Shown: positions 47,211 through 57,179 of the stretch, in pieces
How positions within the stretch are numbered: position 1 is the stretch's first letter
How the letters are laid out: each line of letters begins with the position of its first letter
DNA from: Pasteurella canis
Lineage (GTDB): Bacteria; Pseudomonadota; Gammaproteobacteria; Enterobacterales; Pasteurellaceae
Direction of reading: 5' to 3'
Assembly: GCF_900454865.1 (NCBI RefSeq)
Contig: NZ_UGTV01000015.1
Coordinates: 806,001-870,000, forward strand
DNA length: 64,000 nucleotides
Translations under genes and position numbers: made by a program
Notes under the pieces: model-generated
What the model was told of the DNA's origin: nothing
The model's input: the letters and a program-made list of their open reading frames with translations, nothing else
Databases searched by the model: none

Positions 47211-47376
47211 ATAAAGTTATAAGCGGTGCATTCTAGCAGATCAAGTCAGGAATAAAAATCTTTCCATCCATGAAATTAAATACTATCGATATAAAAAATA
47301 TTATATATCGATATGTTATAAATAATGCCCGATAATTCAGCAACTCTATCTCAAATCTCAATTTTTTAGCTCATTC

Positions 47377-47390
47377 TTGATTTCAATCAA
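47377..47390. promoter_or_regulatory. FNR box upstream of torY
   Basis: TTGATTTCAATCAA is a perfect FNR half-site pair (TTGAT-N4-ATCAA) about 110 bases before the torY start. The rest of the intergenic region (47211-47498) is AT-rich without genes. It predicts anaerobic activation of torY-torZ. Confidence 0.82.
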
Positions 47391-47498
47391 AAAGAAAGAC
47401 TAAGAAATACCTAAAATAAGTTAACTACTTATAAGTATTTAATTAGATTTATATTGTTTTGTTATATATAAAATTATATAACTTTATTGGAGTGACTT

Positions 47499-48614
47499 AT
47501 GTCAAAAGCAAAAAAACGTACTTTACTTACGGCTATTACGTTTATGGCAATTGGCGCTGGAGCCTTATTTGGAACACAGTATGTGATGCACAAAACAAGC
47601 TCTCCTGAGTTTTGTGTGAGTTGTCATTCTATGAGCTTTCCACAAGAAGAATGGGAAGCTAGTGTACATTTCTCAAACCAAAAAGGAATTAGAGCTAATT
47701 GTGCGGATTGTCACGTACCTTCTAGTGGCTTGCATTATGTCAAAGCAAAAGTATTTGCATTAAAAGATGTATGGTATGAGGTAACGGGTAAAATACCTGA
47801 TCGAGAAACTTATGAAAAACACCGTTATGAAATGGCCAAAAAAGTTTGGGATGATATGAAGGCTACAAACTCAGAAACCTGTCATAGTTGCCACAGTCTA
47901 GAAGCAATGGAAATTTCAGCACAATCTAAATCAGCGCAAACTATGCATGAGTTAGCCAAATCAGATGGACAAACTTGTATTGATTGCCATAAAGGTATCG
48001 CTCATTTTCTCCCAGAAATTCCAGAAGAAACCGAAACAACCTCTACTAACCAAACAGAATCCACATTAACTCACGACAATAATCAGCCGCTTTATGTGCA
48101 ATCTATTTCAACAGCACAAACAGAAAATACAGGTGAAGTTCGTTTAATGCCTTACGCGACATTAACTGATTGGAAAAATGATAGACAAAAAGTGACAGCT
48201 AAACTACAAGGATGGCAGCAAACTGGTGCTGAATCAATTGTTTATATGGCGCTTGGTAAACGAATTATTCTGGCTTTATTAGAAGAAGAGGCAAAACAAC
48301 AAGTTGCAGTTTTAAAAACAGTGCAAGATGACATCACTGAATCAGAGTGGAAAGAAGTAGAACTTAGCATCACTATTCCACAAGATAAATTAACTGCAAA
48401 TCTGACCGCACTTAATCAAATAGGTAACAAACTAAATCAGACCCATTGTAGTGGTTGTCATGCGGTGATTGAGGCAGATCACTTTACAGCAAATCAATGG
48501 ATTGGTGTCGTTAATTCAATGAAAGATCGTACTGCATTAACGGCTGAAGAAGTAAGAGCACTCACAATTTACTTACAACGTAATAGTAAAGATATGCTTG
48601 GCGCTTCACATTAA
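47499..48614 (+). CDS. torY: Pentaheme c-type cytochrome TorY/TorC
   Basis: A 371-residue NapC/NirT-family protein. An N-terminal membrane anchor (about 7-27) is followed by CVSCH, CADCH, CHSCH and CIDCH in the first 180 residues, and a C-terminal domain with a fifth heme motif CSGCH (about 325). It carries electrons from menaquinol to the periplasmic reductase encoded next. The five-heme form corresponds to E. coli TorC/TorY. Confidence 0.93.
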   Translation: MSKAKKRTLLTAITFMAIGAGALFGTQYVMHKTSSPEFCVSCHSMSFPQEEWEASVHFSNQKGIRANCADCHVPSSGLHYVKAKVFALKDVWYEVTGKIPDRETYEKHRYEMAKKVWDDMKATNSETCHSCHSLEAMEISAQSKSAQTMHELAKSDGQTCIDCHKGIAHFLPEIPEETETTSTNQTESTLTHDNNQPLYVQSISTAQTENTGEVRLMPYATLTDWKNDRQKVTAKLQGWQQTGAESIVYMALGKRIILALLEEEAKQQVAVLKTVQDDITESEWKEVELSITIPQDKLTANLTALNQIGNKLNQTHCSGCHAVIEADHFTANQWIGVVNSMKDRTALTAEEVRALTIYLQRNSKDMLGASH

Positions 48615-48625
48615 ATATTTATTCC

Positions 48626-48740
48626 TGACTCCGAGCTTGTGATCCTAAGTCGAAAGATATGGTAGCAAGCCAGCAATAAGTTCGCTTATGCCATGGATAA
48701 TTGAGAAATTAATTGTCCACTCATATTTAGAAAGGTGTCA
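48626..48740 (+). ncRNA. Structured intergenic RNA, candidate Moco riboswitch
   Basis: Between torY and torZ, TGACTCC pairs with GGTGTCA at the ends (one mismatch). Inside are GCTTG/CAAGC, an ATAAG-TTCG-CTTAT hairpin and GGATAATT/AATTGTCC. The segment CTCCGAGC...AAGTCGAAAG...AAGCCAGCA resembles the E. coli moaA leader (CTCCGAACC...CAGTCCGAAAAGG...GGCCCGCA). The downstream gene needs molybdenum cofactor, so a Moco-responsive element is the best reading. Not proven. Confidence 0.55.
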
Positions 48741-48774
48741 AAACATTAACTAATAAAAGTAAGCGAGGCTTTAT

Positions 48775-51261
48775 ATGAAAAAAGAGAACAACGTCAACAT
48801 AAAACGTAGAGAATTTTTAAAAAATTCTTCTCTTGGTATTGCTGGCGCATCTTTAAGTGGTGGTGTAGTGGGCTCATTAGTTGCACCAAATGCAATGGCA
48901 GCAGAAAGTAAAACTATCGTGACGGCTGCACATTGGGGACCACTAGGTGTAGTAGTTGAAAATGGTAAAGCAGTAAAATCTGGTCCTGCTATTCCACCTG
49001 TTATCGAAAATGAATTGCAATCAGTAGTACCAGATCAGCTTTATAGCGAAACACGAATTAAGTATCCAATGGTCCGTAAAGGTTATTTAGCTAATCCAGG
49101 TAAAAGTGATACGACTATGCGTGGGCGAGATGAATGGGTTAGAGTATCTTGGGATCAGGCCTTAGATTTAATTGATAAAGAATTTAAACGTATCCGCAGT
49201 GAAGGAGGATTTGAAAATATCTTTGGTGGTTCTTATGGCTGGAAGAGCTCTGGTTCACTCCATTCAAGCAGAACCCTCTTACACCGCTACTTAAATGCAA
49301 CAGGTGGATTTGTCGGACATAAAGGGGACTACTCCACTGGTGCTGCACAAGTCATTATGCCACACGTACTTGGTACGATAGAAGTTTATGAACAACAGAC
49401 TAGTTGGGAAACGATCTTAGAAAGTACTGATATTATCGTACTTTGGTCAGCTAACCCACTAACAACCCTTCGCATTGCTTGGACGGCTACCGACCAAAAA
49501 GGTATTGAATATTTCAAAAAATATCAAGAAAAAGGTAAGCGCATTATTTGTATTGATCCTGTTAAAAGTGAAACATGTAAAATGTTAAATGCAGAATGGA
49601 TTCCAACCAATACTGCAACCGATGTGCCATTAATGTTAGGTATTGCACATACTCTGGTCACTCAAGATAAGCATGACAAAGCATTCTTGAAAAAATACAC
49701 AACAGGCTATGCAAAATTCGAAGAATATTTACTTGGTAAAGTAGATGGACAAGCAAAAGATGCTGAATGGGCAAGTAAACTTTGTGGTGTGCCTGTTGAT
49801 GTAATCAAACAACTTGCGACTGACTTCTCTTCTAAACGTACCATGTTAATGGGGGGATGGGGTATGCAGCGCCAACGTCATGGTGAACAAACTCATTGGA
49901 TGATGGTAACGCTAGCTTCAATGCTCGGTCAAATTGGTTTACCTGGTGGTGGTTTTGGCTTTAGTTATCATTATTCAAATGGTGGTGTACCTACTACAAC
50001 AGGCGGTGTTATTGGCTCAATGTCAGCAACATTAGATAATGATACATCAAATACCGGGCAATCTTGGTTATCAAAATCAGCAAAACTCAGTTTCCCTCTC
50101 GCCCGTATTGCTGATGTGTTACTCAATCCAGGTAAAACCATTCAATATAATGGTACTGAAATTACTTACCCTGATATTAAATTAATTTACTGGGCGGGTG
50201 GTAATCCATTTGTACATCATCAAGACACAAATACATTAGTTAAAGCATGGCAAAAACCAGAAACGATTATTGTCAATGAGATTAACTGGACACCAACAGC
50301 ACGTATGGCAGATATTGTCCTTCCAATTACCACGAGTTACGAGCGTAATGACTTAACGATGACGGGCGATTATTCAATGATGCATATTCTGCCAATGAAA
50401 CAAGTAGTTGAGCCGCAATTTGAAGCACGTAATGATTATGATGTTTTTGCAGAGTTAGCAAAACGTGCTGGCGTAGAAGATAAATTTACTGAAGGTAAAA
50501 GTGAAATGGATTGGTTGAAATACTTCTATCAATCTGCTTTTGACGCTGCACGTAAAAACCGTGTTTTAATGCCTAAATTTGAAAAATTCTGGGAAGAAAA
50601 CAAACCAATTACTTTTAACGCTAGTGAAAAAGCGAAAAAATGGGTGCGTTATGGTGAATTCCGTGAGGATCCATTACTCAACCCTCTTGGTACACCATCA
50701 GGTAAAATTGAAATTTACTCTGATACAATCGCTAAAATGAATTATGATGATTGTCGTGGTTACCCTTCATGGTTTGAGCCAGAAGAGTTTGCGGGTAATG
50801 TGACTCAAGCGCATCCATTAGCCTTAGTGACGCCTCATCCTTACTATCGCTTACATAGCCAATTAGCACATACATCACTCCGCCAGAAATATGTAGTGCA
50901 AGATCGTGAGCCCGCTCTGATTCATACTGAAGATGCTAAAGCTCGTGGTATTGCTGATGGCGATATTATTCGTATTTTTAATGATCGTGGTCAAGTGCTT
51001 GCAGGTGCAGTGGTCACAGATCACATTATCAAAGGTACTGTTAGTCTATGTGAAGGTGCTTGGTATGATCCGCTCGATTTAGGTATGAGTGAAAAACCAT
51101 TATGTAAAAATGGTTGTCCAAATGTATTAACAATGGATATTGGTACATCAAAACTTGCGCAAGGTAATTCTCCAAATACATGTATTATTCAAGTTGAGAA
51201 GTTTACGGGGGAAGTCCCTGAGGTGACTGTATTTAAACAACCTAAACATGCGAAAGCTTAA
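48775..51261 (+). CDS. torZ: TorZ/BisC-type molybdopterin N- or S-oxide reductase
   Basis: An 828-residue periplasmic enzyme with a Tat signal (RREFLKNSSLGIAGASL), the DMSO/TMAO reductase pattern WVRVSWDQAL, HKGDYSTGAAQ with the Mo-ligand Ser, MLMGGWGMQRQ, IYWAGGNPFVHHQD and a C-terminal cofactor domain (HPYYRLHSQLAHTSLRQ). It reduces TMAO, biotin sulfoxide or methionine sulfoxide using electrons from the upstream pentaheme cytochrome. Confidence 0.93.
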   Translation: MKKENNVNIKRREFLKNSSLGIAGASLSGGVVGSLVAPNAMAAESKTIVTAAHWGPLGVVVENGKAVKSGPAIPPVIENELQSVVPDQLYSETRIKYPMVRKGYLANPGKSDTTMRGRDEWVRVSWDQALDLIDKEFKRIRSEGGFENIFGGSYGWKSSGSLHSSRTLLHRYLNATGGFVGHKGDYSTGAAQVIMPHVLGTIEVYEQQTSWETILESTDIIVLWSANPLTTLRIAWTATDQKGIEYFKKYQEKGKRIICIDPVKSETCKMLNAEWIPTNTATDVPLMLGIAHTLVTQDKHDKAFLKKYTTGYAKFEEYLLGKVDGQAKDAEWASKLCGVPVDVIKQLATDFSSKRTMLMGGWGMQRQRHGEQTHWMMVTLASMLGQIGLPGGGFGFSYHYSNGGVPTTTGGVIGSMSATLDNDTSNTGQSWLSKSAKLSFPLARIADVLLNPGKTIQYNGTEITYPDIKLIYWAGGNPFVHHQDTNTLVKAWQKPETIIVNEINWTPTARMADIVLPITTSYERNDLTMTGDYSMMHILPMKQVVEPQFEARNDYDVFAELAKRAGVEDKFTEGKSEMDWLKYFYQSAFDAARKNRVLMPKFEKFWEENKPITFNASEKAKKWVRYGEFREDPLLNPLGTPSGKIEIYSDTIAKMNYDDCRGYPSWFEPEEFAGNVTQAHPLALVTPHPYYRLHSQLAHTSLRQKYVVQDREPALIHTEDAKARGIADGDIIRIFNDRGQVLAGAVVTDHIIKGTVSLCEGAWYDPLDLGMSEKPLCKNGCPNVLTMDIGTSKLAQGNSPNTCIIQVEKFTGEVPEVTVFKQPKHAKA

Positions 51262-51288
51262 ATAAGACTTGATTAGTGATAATTAGAC

Positions 51289-51326
51289 TTAAAGTGCGGT
51301 TAAACTGACCGCACTTTTTCATTTTA
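51289..51326 (+). terminator. Uptake-sequence dyad terminator of torYZ
   Basis: AAAGTGCGGTTAAACTGACCGCACTTTTT: perfect inverted uptake cores followed by a T run. Confidence 0.85.
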
Positions 51327-51471
51327 TGCGCAGCTTTTATCTATCAAAACAACTTAATTCACATAAAAAAGTCGAAACTAAAACCATTTAAAAGAGACTA
51401 AATAATTTTAACATATATTAAAAAATACAGTACAATAACTACCCTAACTCTTTCAAGTAAAAGGACGAACA

Positions 51472-51717
51472 ATGGCAAGAAAACCTTCAGTAAAAGCAGA
51501 ATTGGATTTTGAAACAACTTTACAGCAGTTAGAAACCATTGTGACACGTTTAGAAAGTAGTGAACTACCATTAGAAGAGGCGCTCAAAGAATTTGAAAAA
51601 GGCATAAAATTAGCCAACTTAGGACAAGAGCGTTTACAACAAGCTGAACAACGTATTCAAATTTTATTGCAAAAAAGTGAAAACGCTGAGTTAACTGATT
51701 ACCCAACAGAACAATAA
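51472..51717 (+). CDS. xseB: Exodeoxyribonuclease VII small subunit
   Basis: An 81-residue helical protein ([38 protein letters not shown] in pieces) with the XseB signature. It forms exonuclease VII with XseA. First gene of the xseB-ispA-dxs operon; AAAGGACG precedes it. Confidence 0.95.
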   Translation: MARKPSVKAELDFETTLQQLETIVTRLESSELPLEEALKEFEKGIKLANLGQERLQQAEQRIQILLQKSENAELTDYPTEQ

Positions 51718-51733
51718 ATAAAACGAGCCTGTT

Positions 51734-52621
51734 ATGTATCAATTTTCACAAGATTTATCACAGTTCCAACAACGTATTAATACTTTTTTGACTCAACATC
51801 TCAATCTAGACACATCTCCTTCACCTCTTGCAGAAGCTATGCGTTATGGAGTGTTATTAGGTGGTAAGCGTATTCGCCCCTTTTTAGTTTATGCCACTGG
51901 TCGTATGTTAGGAGCCGATCTTAACCAATTAGATTATGCAGCGGCTGGACTCGAAGCTATCCATGCTTACTCTCTAATACATGATGACCTTCCAGCAATG
52001 GATAATGATACACTAAGACGTGGAAAACCAACTTGCCATATTGCGTTTGATGAAGCAACTGCGATTTTAGCAGGCGATGCGCTACAAGCGTTTGCTTTTG
52101 AAATCTTAACTCAAGCACCACAATTGTCCGCTGAGCAAAAACTTGCCTTAGTCAAAACATTGAGCAATGCATCAGGGCTTAACGGAATGTGCTTAGGACA
52201 AAGTCTTGATTTAATTTCTGAACAAAAACAAATAACTATAGAAGAGCTAGAATATATTCATCGTAATAAAACGGGGGCGCTCCTTTCTGCAGCTTTAAAA
52301 ATGGGGCTTATCTGTTCACCCCATTTTACAAACCAAACACTAGAACAACAGCTACAACGTTATGCTGAGGCTATTGGGTTAGCTTTTCAAGTACAAGATG
52401 ATATTTTAGACATTGAAGGGGAAAGTGAAATCACAGGAAAAAATATTGGTTCAGACTTAATATCAGATAAAAGTACTTATCCTAAATTACTCGGTTTAAA
52501 TGTAGCCAAACAAAAAGCACAACAACTTTATCAAACAGCGATTACTGAACTTAATAGTTTACCTTTTGATACCACAGCACTACATGCGATAGCGGAGTTT
52601 GTTGTAAATAGAAAAAGTTAA
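51734..52621 (+). CDS. ispA: Farnesyl diphosphate synthase
   Basis: A 295-residue polyprenyl synthase with GGKRIRPFLVY, the first Asp-rich motif DDLPAMDND, GMCLGQSLDL, HRNKTGALL and the second motif DDILDIEGE. It condenses isoprenoid units to farnesyl diphosphate. It lies 16 bases after xseB. Confidence 0.95.
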   Translation: MYQFSQDLSQFQQRINTFLTQHLNLDTSPSPLAEAMRYGVLLGGKRIRPFLVYATGRMLGADLNQLDYAAAGLEAIHAYSLIHDDLPAMDNDTLRRGKPTCHIAFDEATAILAGDALQAFAFEILTQAPQLSAEQKLALVKTLSNASGLNGMCLGQSLDLISEQKQITIEELEYIHRNKTGALLSAALKMGLICSPHFTNQTLEQQLQRYAEAIGLAFQVQDDILDIEGESEITGKNIGSDLISDKSTYPKLLGLNVAKQKAQQLYQTAITELNSLPFDTTALHAIAEFVVNRKS

Positions 52622-52684
52622 ATCGCACAAAAAACTAACAAAGTGCGGTCTGTTTTTAAATTATTTTGGAATTGACTAACAATT

Positions 52685-54529
52685 ATGCAAAATTATCCTC
52701 TTTTATCATTAATTAATTCACCTGAAGATTTGCGATTATTGAGCAAAGAACAATTACCTCAAATTTGTCAGGAGTTACGTGCATATCTCTTAGAGTCTGT
52801 TAGTCAAAGTAGCGGACATTTAGCCTCTGGTTTAGGCACAGTAGAGTTAACGGTAGCACTTCACTACGTTTATAAAACACCTTTTGATCAACTCATTTGG
52901 GATGTGGGTCATCAAGCTTATCCACACAAAATTTTAACGGGTCGCCGTGAAAAAATGTCGACAATTCGACAAAAAAATGGCATTCATCCTTTCCCATGGC
53001 GTGAGGAAAGTGAGTTTGATGTATTAAGTGTAGGTCACTCCTCTACATCAATCAGCGCGGGACTTGGTATCGCAATTGCTGCACAACGTGAAAATGCTGG
53101 ACGGAAAACGGTTTGTGTTATAGGTGATGGAGCCATTACAGCGGGTATGGCATTTGAGGCAATGAACCATGCAGGTGTGTCACATACAGATATGCTAGTC
53201 ATTTTAAATGACAACGAAATGTCTATTTCCGAAAATGTCGGAGCCTTAAACAATCATCTGGCACGTCTTTTAACTGGTTCAGTTTATTCCTCTATTCGCG
53301 AAGGCGGCAAAAAAATCCTATCAGGAATGCCCCCAATTAAAGAATTCGTCAAGAAAACAGAAGAGCATGTCAAAGGATTCGTTTCACCTGTTGGCACCAT
53401 GTTTGAACAATTGGGTTTTAATTATATCGGACCTATTGATGGGCATAATATTGAAGAATTAATCAGCACATTAAAAAACATGCGTTCATTAAAAGGACCT
53501 CAATTCTTACATATTATGACGAAAAAAGGCAAAGGTTATGCACCTGCAGAGAAAGATCCTATCGGTTTTCATGGTGTACCAAAGTTCGATCATTTAAGTG
53601 GTCAGTTACCGAAATCTAATACTAAACCAACTTATTCACAAATTTTTGGTGATTGGCTATGTGAAATAGCCGCTCAAGATCCTAAATTGATCGGAATTAC
53701 GCCAGCAATGCGCGAAGGATCGGGAATGGTAGAGTTTTCTAATCGTTTTCCAGAACAATATTTTGATGTTGCCATTGCTGAACAACATGCAGTTACATTT
53801 GCAGCTGGTTTAGCGATCGGTGGTTATAAGCCTGTTGTTGCGATTTATTCAACATTCTTACAACGTGCTTATGATCAAGTAATTCATGATGTTGCGATTC
53901 AGAATCTACCCGTTTTATTTGCAATTGATCGTGCAGGTATTGTCGGTGCTGATGGACAAACTCATCAAGGTGCATTTGATATTAGTTTTATGCGTTGTAT
54001 TCCTAATATGGTCATCATGACACCTAGTGATGAAAACGAATGTCGTCAAATGCTCTATACAGGCTATAAACTCAATCAGCCAGCCGCCGTACGTTATCCA
54101 CGTGGTAATGCTATTGGTGTAGAGCTACAGTCACTACACGCATTGACATTAGGAGAATCTAAATTAATTCGTGAAGGTGAGAAAATCGCGATTTTAAATT
54201 TTGGTACATTATTACCAACTGCTTTGGCTGTAGCAGAAAAATTAAATGCAACAGTAATTGATATGCGTTTTGTTAAGCCAATTGATGTACAACGTATTAA
54301 TCAAATTGCACAAACGCATGATCTCATTGTTACTTTAGAAGAAAATGCTATCCAAGGGGGAGCTGGTAGTGCTGTTGCAGAAATACTTAATTTACAACAA
54401 CATCAAGTGAAATTATTACAGCTCGGCTTACCTGATTTCTTTATTCCACAAGGTACGCAACAAGAGATTTTAGCAGAGTTGCAATTAGACGAAAGTGGCA
54501 TTCAAAGACAAATAAAAAATTTTTTATAA
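52685..54529 (+). CDS. dxs: 1-deoxy-D-xylulose-5-phosphate synthase
   Basis: A 614-residue thiamine-diphosphate enzyme: [21 protein letters not shown] start block, [13 protein letters not shown], the ThDP motif [18 protein letters not shown]...[12 protein letters not shown], and the transketolase C part with [15 protein letters not shown]. It makes DXP from pyruvate and glyceraldehyde 3-phosphate for isoprenoids and thiamine. It sits with ispA as in other gamma-proteobacteria. Confidence 0.96.
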   Translation: MQNYPLLSLINSPEDLRLLSKEQLPQICQELRAYLLESVSQSSGHLASGLGTVELTVALHYVYKTPFDQLIWDVGHQAYPHKILTGRREKMSTIRQKNGIHPFPWREESEFDVLSVGHSSTSISAGLGIAIAAQRENAGRKTVCVIGDGAITAGMAFEAMNHAGVSHTDMLVILNDNEMSISENVGALNNHLARLLTGSVYSSIREGGKKILSGMPPIKEFVKKTEEHVKGFVSPVGTMFEQLGFNYIGPIDGHNIEELISTLKNMRSLKGPQFLHIMTKKGKGYAPAEKDPIGFHGVPKFDHLSGQLPKSNTKPTYSQIFGDWLCEIAAQDPKLIGITPAMREGSGMVEFSNRFPEQYFDVAIAEQHAVTFAAGLAIGGYKPVVAIYSTFLQRAYDQVIHDVAIQNLPVLFAIDRAGIVGADGQTHQGAFDISFMRCIPNMVIMTPSDENECRQMLYTGYKLNQPAAVRYPRGNAIGVELQSLHALTLGESKLIREGEKIAILNFGTLLPTALAVAEKLNATVIDMRFVKPIDVQRINQIAQTHDLIVTLEENAIQGGAGSAVAEILNLQQHQVKLLQLGLPDFFIPQGTQQEILAELQLDESGIQRQIKNFL

Positions 54530-54632
54530 AAAATAAAACTTTTTATGAACTATTTTAAAAATAACCAGTCTGAGATAATGCTAGTGCACTGCAAAATGCA
54601 GTCGTCTTTTTAACTTTCTTATATTAAGACCT

Positions 54633-54667
54633 CCCGCTACATCTTCTTGGTGTAGCGGTTTTTTCTT
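54633..54667 (+). terminator. Terminator of the xseB-ispA-dxs operon
   Basis: CCGCTACA-TCTTCTTGG-TGTAGCGG then six T residues on the plus strand, overlapping the 3' end of the convergent kinase gene. Confidence 0.85.
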
Positions 54668-55185
54668 TTTAAGTCCCATAATTTTTCAATTTCTGAGCGT
54701 ACTTTTACTGTCATAGGCTGTATTGGTTCAAGTAAAATTTCATTTTCAATAGAACTCTCACACAAATGAATATACATTTCATAAACTGTCTGTTGATCAA
54801 CTTGATGTGTATTGATAAAGAAATTTTGTAAACGATAAACACTGACTTGTAAATAACATTGCTCTGCTATTTCAATGATGTGTCCAATCTCTTTGAGATT
54901 GCCGCCTACATTACTGATAACAATCAACACATCTTGTGTTTTATGTTGCTGGCAAAACTCAAACGCTTGATTCAATTTCAGCTGTGCTTGTTGTTTTGCT
55001 ATTTGAAAGCGCTCAACTGTCCATCGATAAATCCCATTTATTGTCAAAAAATGATCATTCTCAATATGAAAAATTTTTCCTGTTGGGTAAGTTTGTTGAA
55101 ACTCTCTGATTTTTTCTAATGCAAAGGTTGTTTTACCTGAACCTGAATGCCCTCGAATAATAATTAACTTTTGCATAGAACTCAT
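54637..55185 (-). CDS. P-loop kinase of the zeta-toxin/AAA_33 type
   Basis: A 182-residue protein with an N-terminal Walker A (RGHSGSGKTTFA), HIENDHF resembling a kinase substrate-binding Asp-His pair, and VLIVISNVGG. Such single-gene kinases occur outside toxin-antitoxin pairs in Pasteurellaceae; no antitoxin gene is beside it. The start is probably the Met of MQKLIIIRG. Substrate unknown. Confidence 0.75.
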   Translation of the reverse strand: MSSMQKLIIIRGHSGSGKTTFALEKIREFQQTYPTGKIFHIENDHFLTINGIYRWTVERFQIAKQQAQLKLNQAFEFCQQHKTQDVLIVISNVGGNLKEIGHIIEIAEQCYLQVSVYRLQNFFINTHQVDQQTVYEMYIHLCESSIENEILLEPIQPMTVKVRSEIEKLWDLKRKNRYTKKM

Positions 55186-55502
55186 CCCATTTCTATAGAT
55201 AAAATAAATTGTTTACCTCTCATCTTGATGAATCCTCTTTTAGTCTCTTTAAATTAGATATTTAAATAAAATTAATCGTTATGATAATTGACACTTAATA
55301 TCATTACACTATTGTGCTGAAAAATACTGCTATAATAAATGCTATAATTTCTGTCCCGATCATGCTATTTATATTGATTTTTAAATAGCACAATCTCAAC
55401 TATATTTTTTCTTACATATGTTTAAAAAATAACCGCACTTTTAGAACAATGTAATCTTCCCAAAAGTGCGGTCAAATTTAAAGCTATTTTAGTAATAATT
55501 GA
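55186..55502. other. Intergenic region with an uptake-sequence pair
   Basis: No gene is visible. It holds the kinase promoter region and, at about 55430-55475, two inverted uptake cores (AACCGCACTTTT...AAAAGTGCGGTC) separated by about 20 bases, which probably terminate the symporter gene. Confidence 0.6.
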
Positions 55503-56948
55503 TTATGACCAAATATCTTTATCAACACCTCGTTTTAATAGCTCAGGATGATCCTCAATTTTAAATACAGGCTCTTGTCCTACCTTCACTTGACGTTGGT
55601 AATCTTTCAAAATTAGCCAAACAATTGGTGCTAATAAAACAATAGCAACGAGGTTAATCATCGCCATAATCGCCATCACTGTATCCGCAAAATTCCACAC
55701 AATATTAGCATGATTAACAGCGCCAAAATAAACAAAGAACAAAACAATTAAGCGGAAAATTAAGACAAATAACGGCTTATTACGAATAAAGCGAATATTG
55801 CTCTCTGCGTAAGCATAGTTACCGATGATAGATGAATATGCAAATAAAAATAGGATAAATGCTAAGAAATGTAATCCAAAATCACCAACATGATACTGTA
55901 ATGCATTTTGTGTTAATGAAATACCTTTCAAAGACTCACTGCCATAGTTATCTGACAATAAAATAATAATTGCAGTACAACTACACACGACAATAGTATC
56001 AACAAAAACGCCTAACATTTGAATTAAACCTTGACTTGCTGGATGTTTAACATCCGCTGTCGCGGCTGAATTTGGCGCCGATCCCATCCCTGCTTCATTA
56101 GAAAACAGACCTCGTTTTACGCCCATTAACATAGCTTTAGAGAAAATAGCACCAAACATACCGCCAGCCATCGCACTAAAATCAAACGCACTTGAGACAA
56201 TACGTGAAATGACCATCGGTATTGCATTGATATTCATACCCAAAATAATCAATGCAATAATCAAATAAAATAATGCCATCATAGGTACTAATTTTGCACT
56301 GACTACGCCAATACGCTTCACACCACCAAAAATAATTAATGCTGTCATCACAACTAAGAAAAGCCCAACATATTCTGGTTTCCAATGCCATGCATTACTT
56401 GTTGCTTCAACAATAGAGTTTGCTTGAACTGCGTTAAAAGCAAAACCAAATGTAAAAATTAAACTTATTGCAAATAGTACCCCTAACCAAGGTGCTTTTA
56501 ATCCTTGGGTAATATAATAAGCAGGTCCACCACGATATAATCCGCAAGGTTCTTTTACTTTGAATAATTGTGCAAGTGAAGATTCCGCAAAAGCACTGCT
56601 CATACCAATTAAAGCAGTTATCCACATCCAAAATACTGCACCTTCACCACCAATCGCTATTGCAGTAGCTACTCCACCAATATTACCAACACCAACACGG
56701 CTAGCTAAACCTGTGGTAAAAGCTTGAAATGGTGTTAATGAATTACCTTCAGCGCTGCGTCCCGACCACATTTCACGTAAGCTACGCGGTAATAAACGCA
56801 GTTGTACTAACCCAGTTGTAATTGTAAAAAATAAACCTACACCTAACAATGTAACAGTAGTAATATCCCATAACGGTCCATCCACTTTTTCGACAAACCA
56901 TGTTAATACCTGTTCAACGAGATCAACAAAACTAGAAAATATCTCCAT
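55503..56948 (-). CDS. Sodium:alanine symporter (AGCS family)
   Basis: A 481-residue membrane protein with about ten helices and AGCS motifs: TGLASRVGVGNIGGVATAIAIGGEGAVFWMW in pieces, GLYRGGPAYYI, MGVKRGLFSNEAGMGSAPNSAATA, and GAVNHANIVWNFADTVMA. It imports alanine or glycine with sodium. Usually named AlsT or DagA-like; the exact substrate cannot be read from sequence. Confidence 0.92.
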   Translation of the reverse strand: MEIFSSFVDLVEQVLTWFVEKVDGPLWDITTVTLLGVGLFFTITTGLVQLRLLPRSLREMWSGRSAEGNSLTPFQAFTTGLASRVGVGNIGGVATAIAIGGEGAVFWMWITALIGMSSAFAESSLAQLFKVKEPCGLYRGGPAYYITQGLKAPWLGVLFAISLIFTFGFAFNAVQANSIVEATSNAWHWKPEYVGLFLVVMTALIIFGGVKRIGVVSAKLVPMMALFYLIIALIILGMNINAIPMVISRIVSSAFDFSAMAGGMFGAIFSKAMLMGVKRGLFSNEAGMGSAPNSAATADVKHPASQGLIQMLGVFVDTIVVCSCTAIIILLSDNYGSESLKGISLTQNALQYHVGDFGLHFLAFILFLFAYSSIIGNYAYAESNIRFIRNKPLFVLIFRLIVLFFVYFGAVNHANIVWNFADTVMAIMAMINLVAIVLLAPIVWLILKDYQRQVKVGQEPVFKIEDHPELLKRGVDKDIWS

Positions 56949-57179
56949 GTGTCTTTTCCTTAGTTAAAGTTACTTTACAAAGCCAATTATTGTAATCGTT
57001 TTATTAAATATAATTGAATATTATTTTATTTTTCACTAAAAAAACTTAATCTTATTGAATTAAAATTAAAAATAGATAATTTAAATAAAATTTATCTATT
57101 TTTAATAAGAGGGCGACTATTATTTAGTAAATAAAAAAGAGCACATTTCTGCACTCTTTATCAACCGAAAAGAAAAAAA

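Noticed and set aside
47211..47498. A small gene in the thiI-torY spacer
   Set aside because: Only short AT-rich frames without ribosome-binding sites; the region holds promoters and the FNR site.
54637..55185. Zeta toxin of a toxin-antitoxin pair
   Set aside because: The P-loop kinase fold fits, but there is no small antitoxin gene on either side and the neighbours are housekeeping genes.
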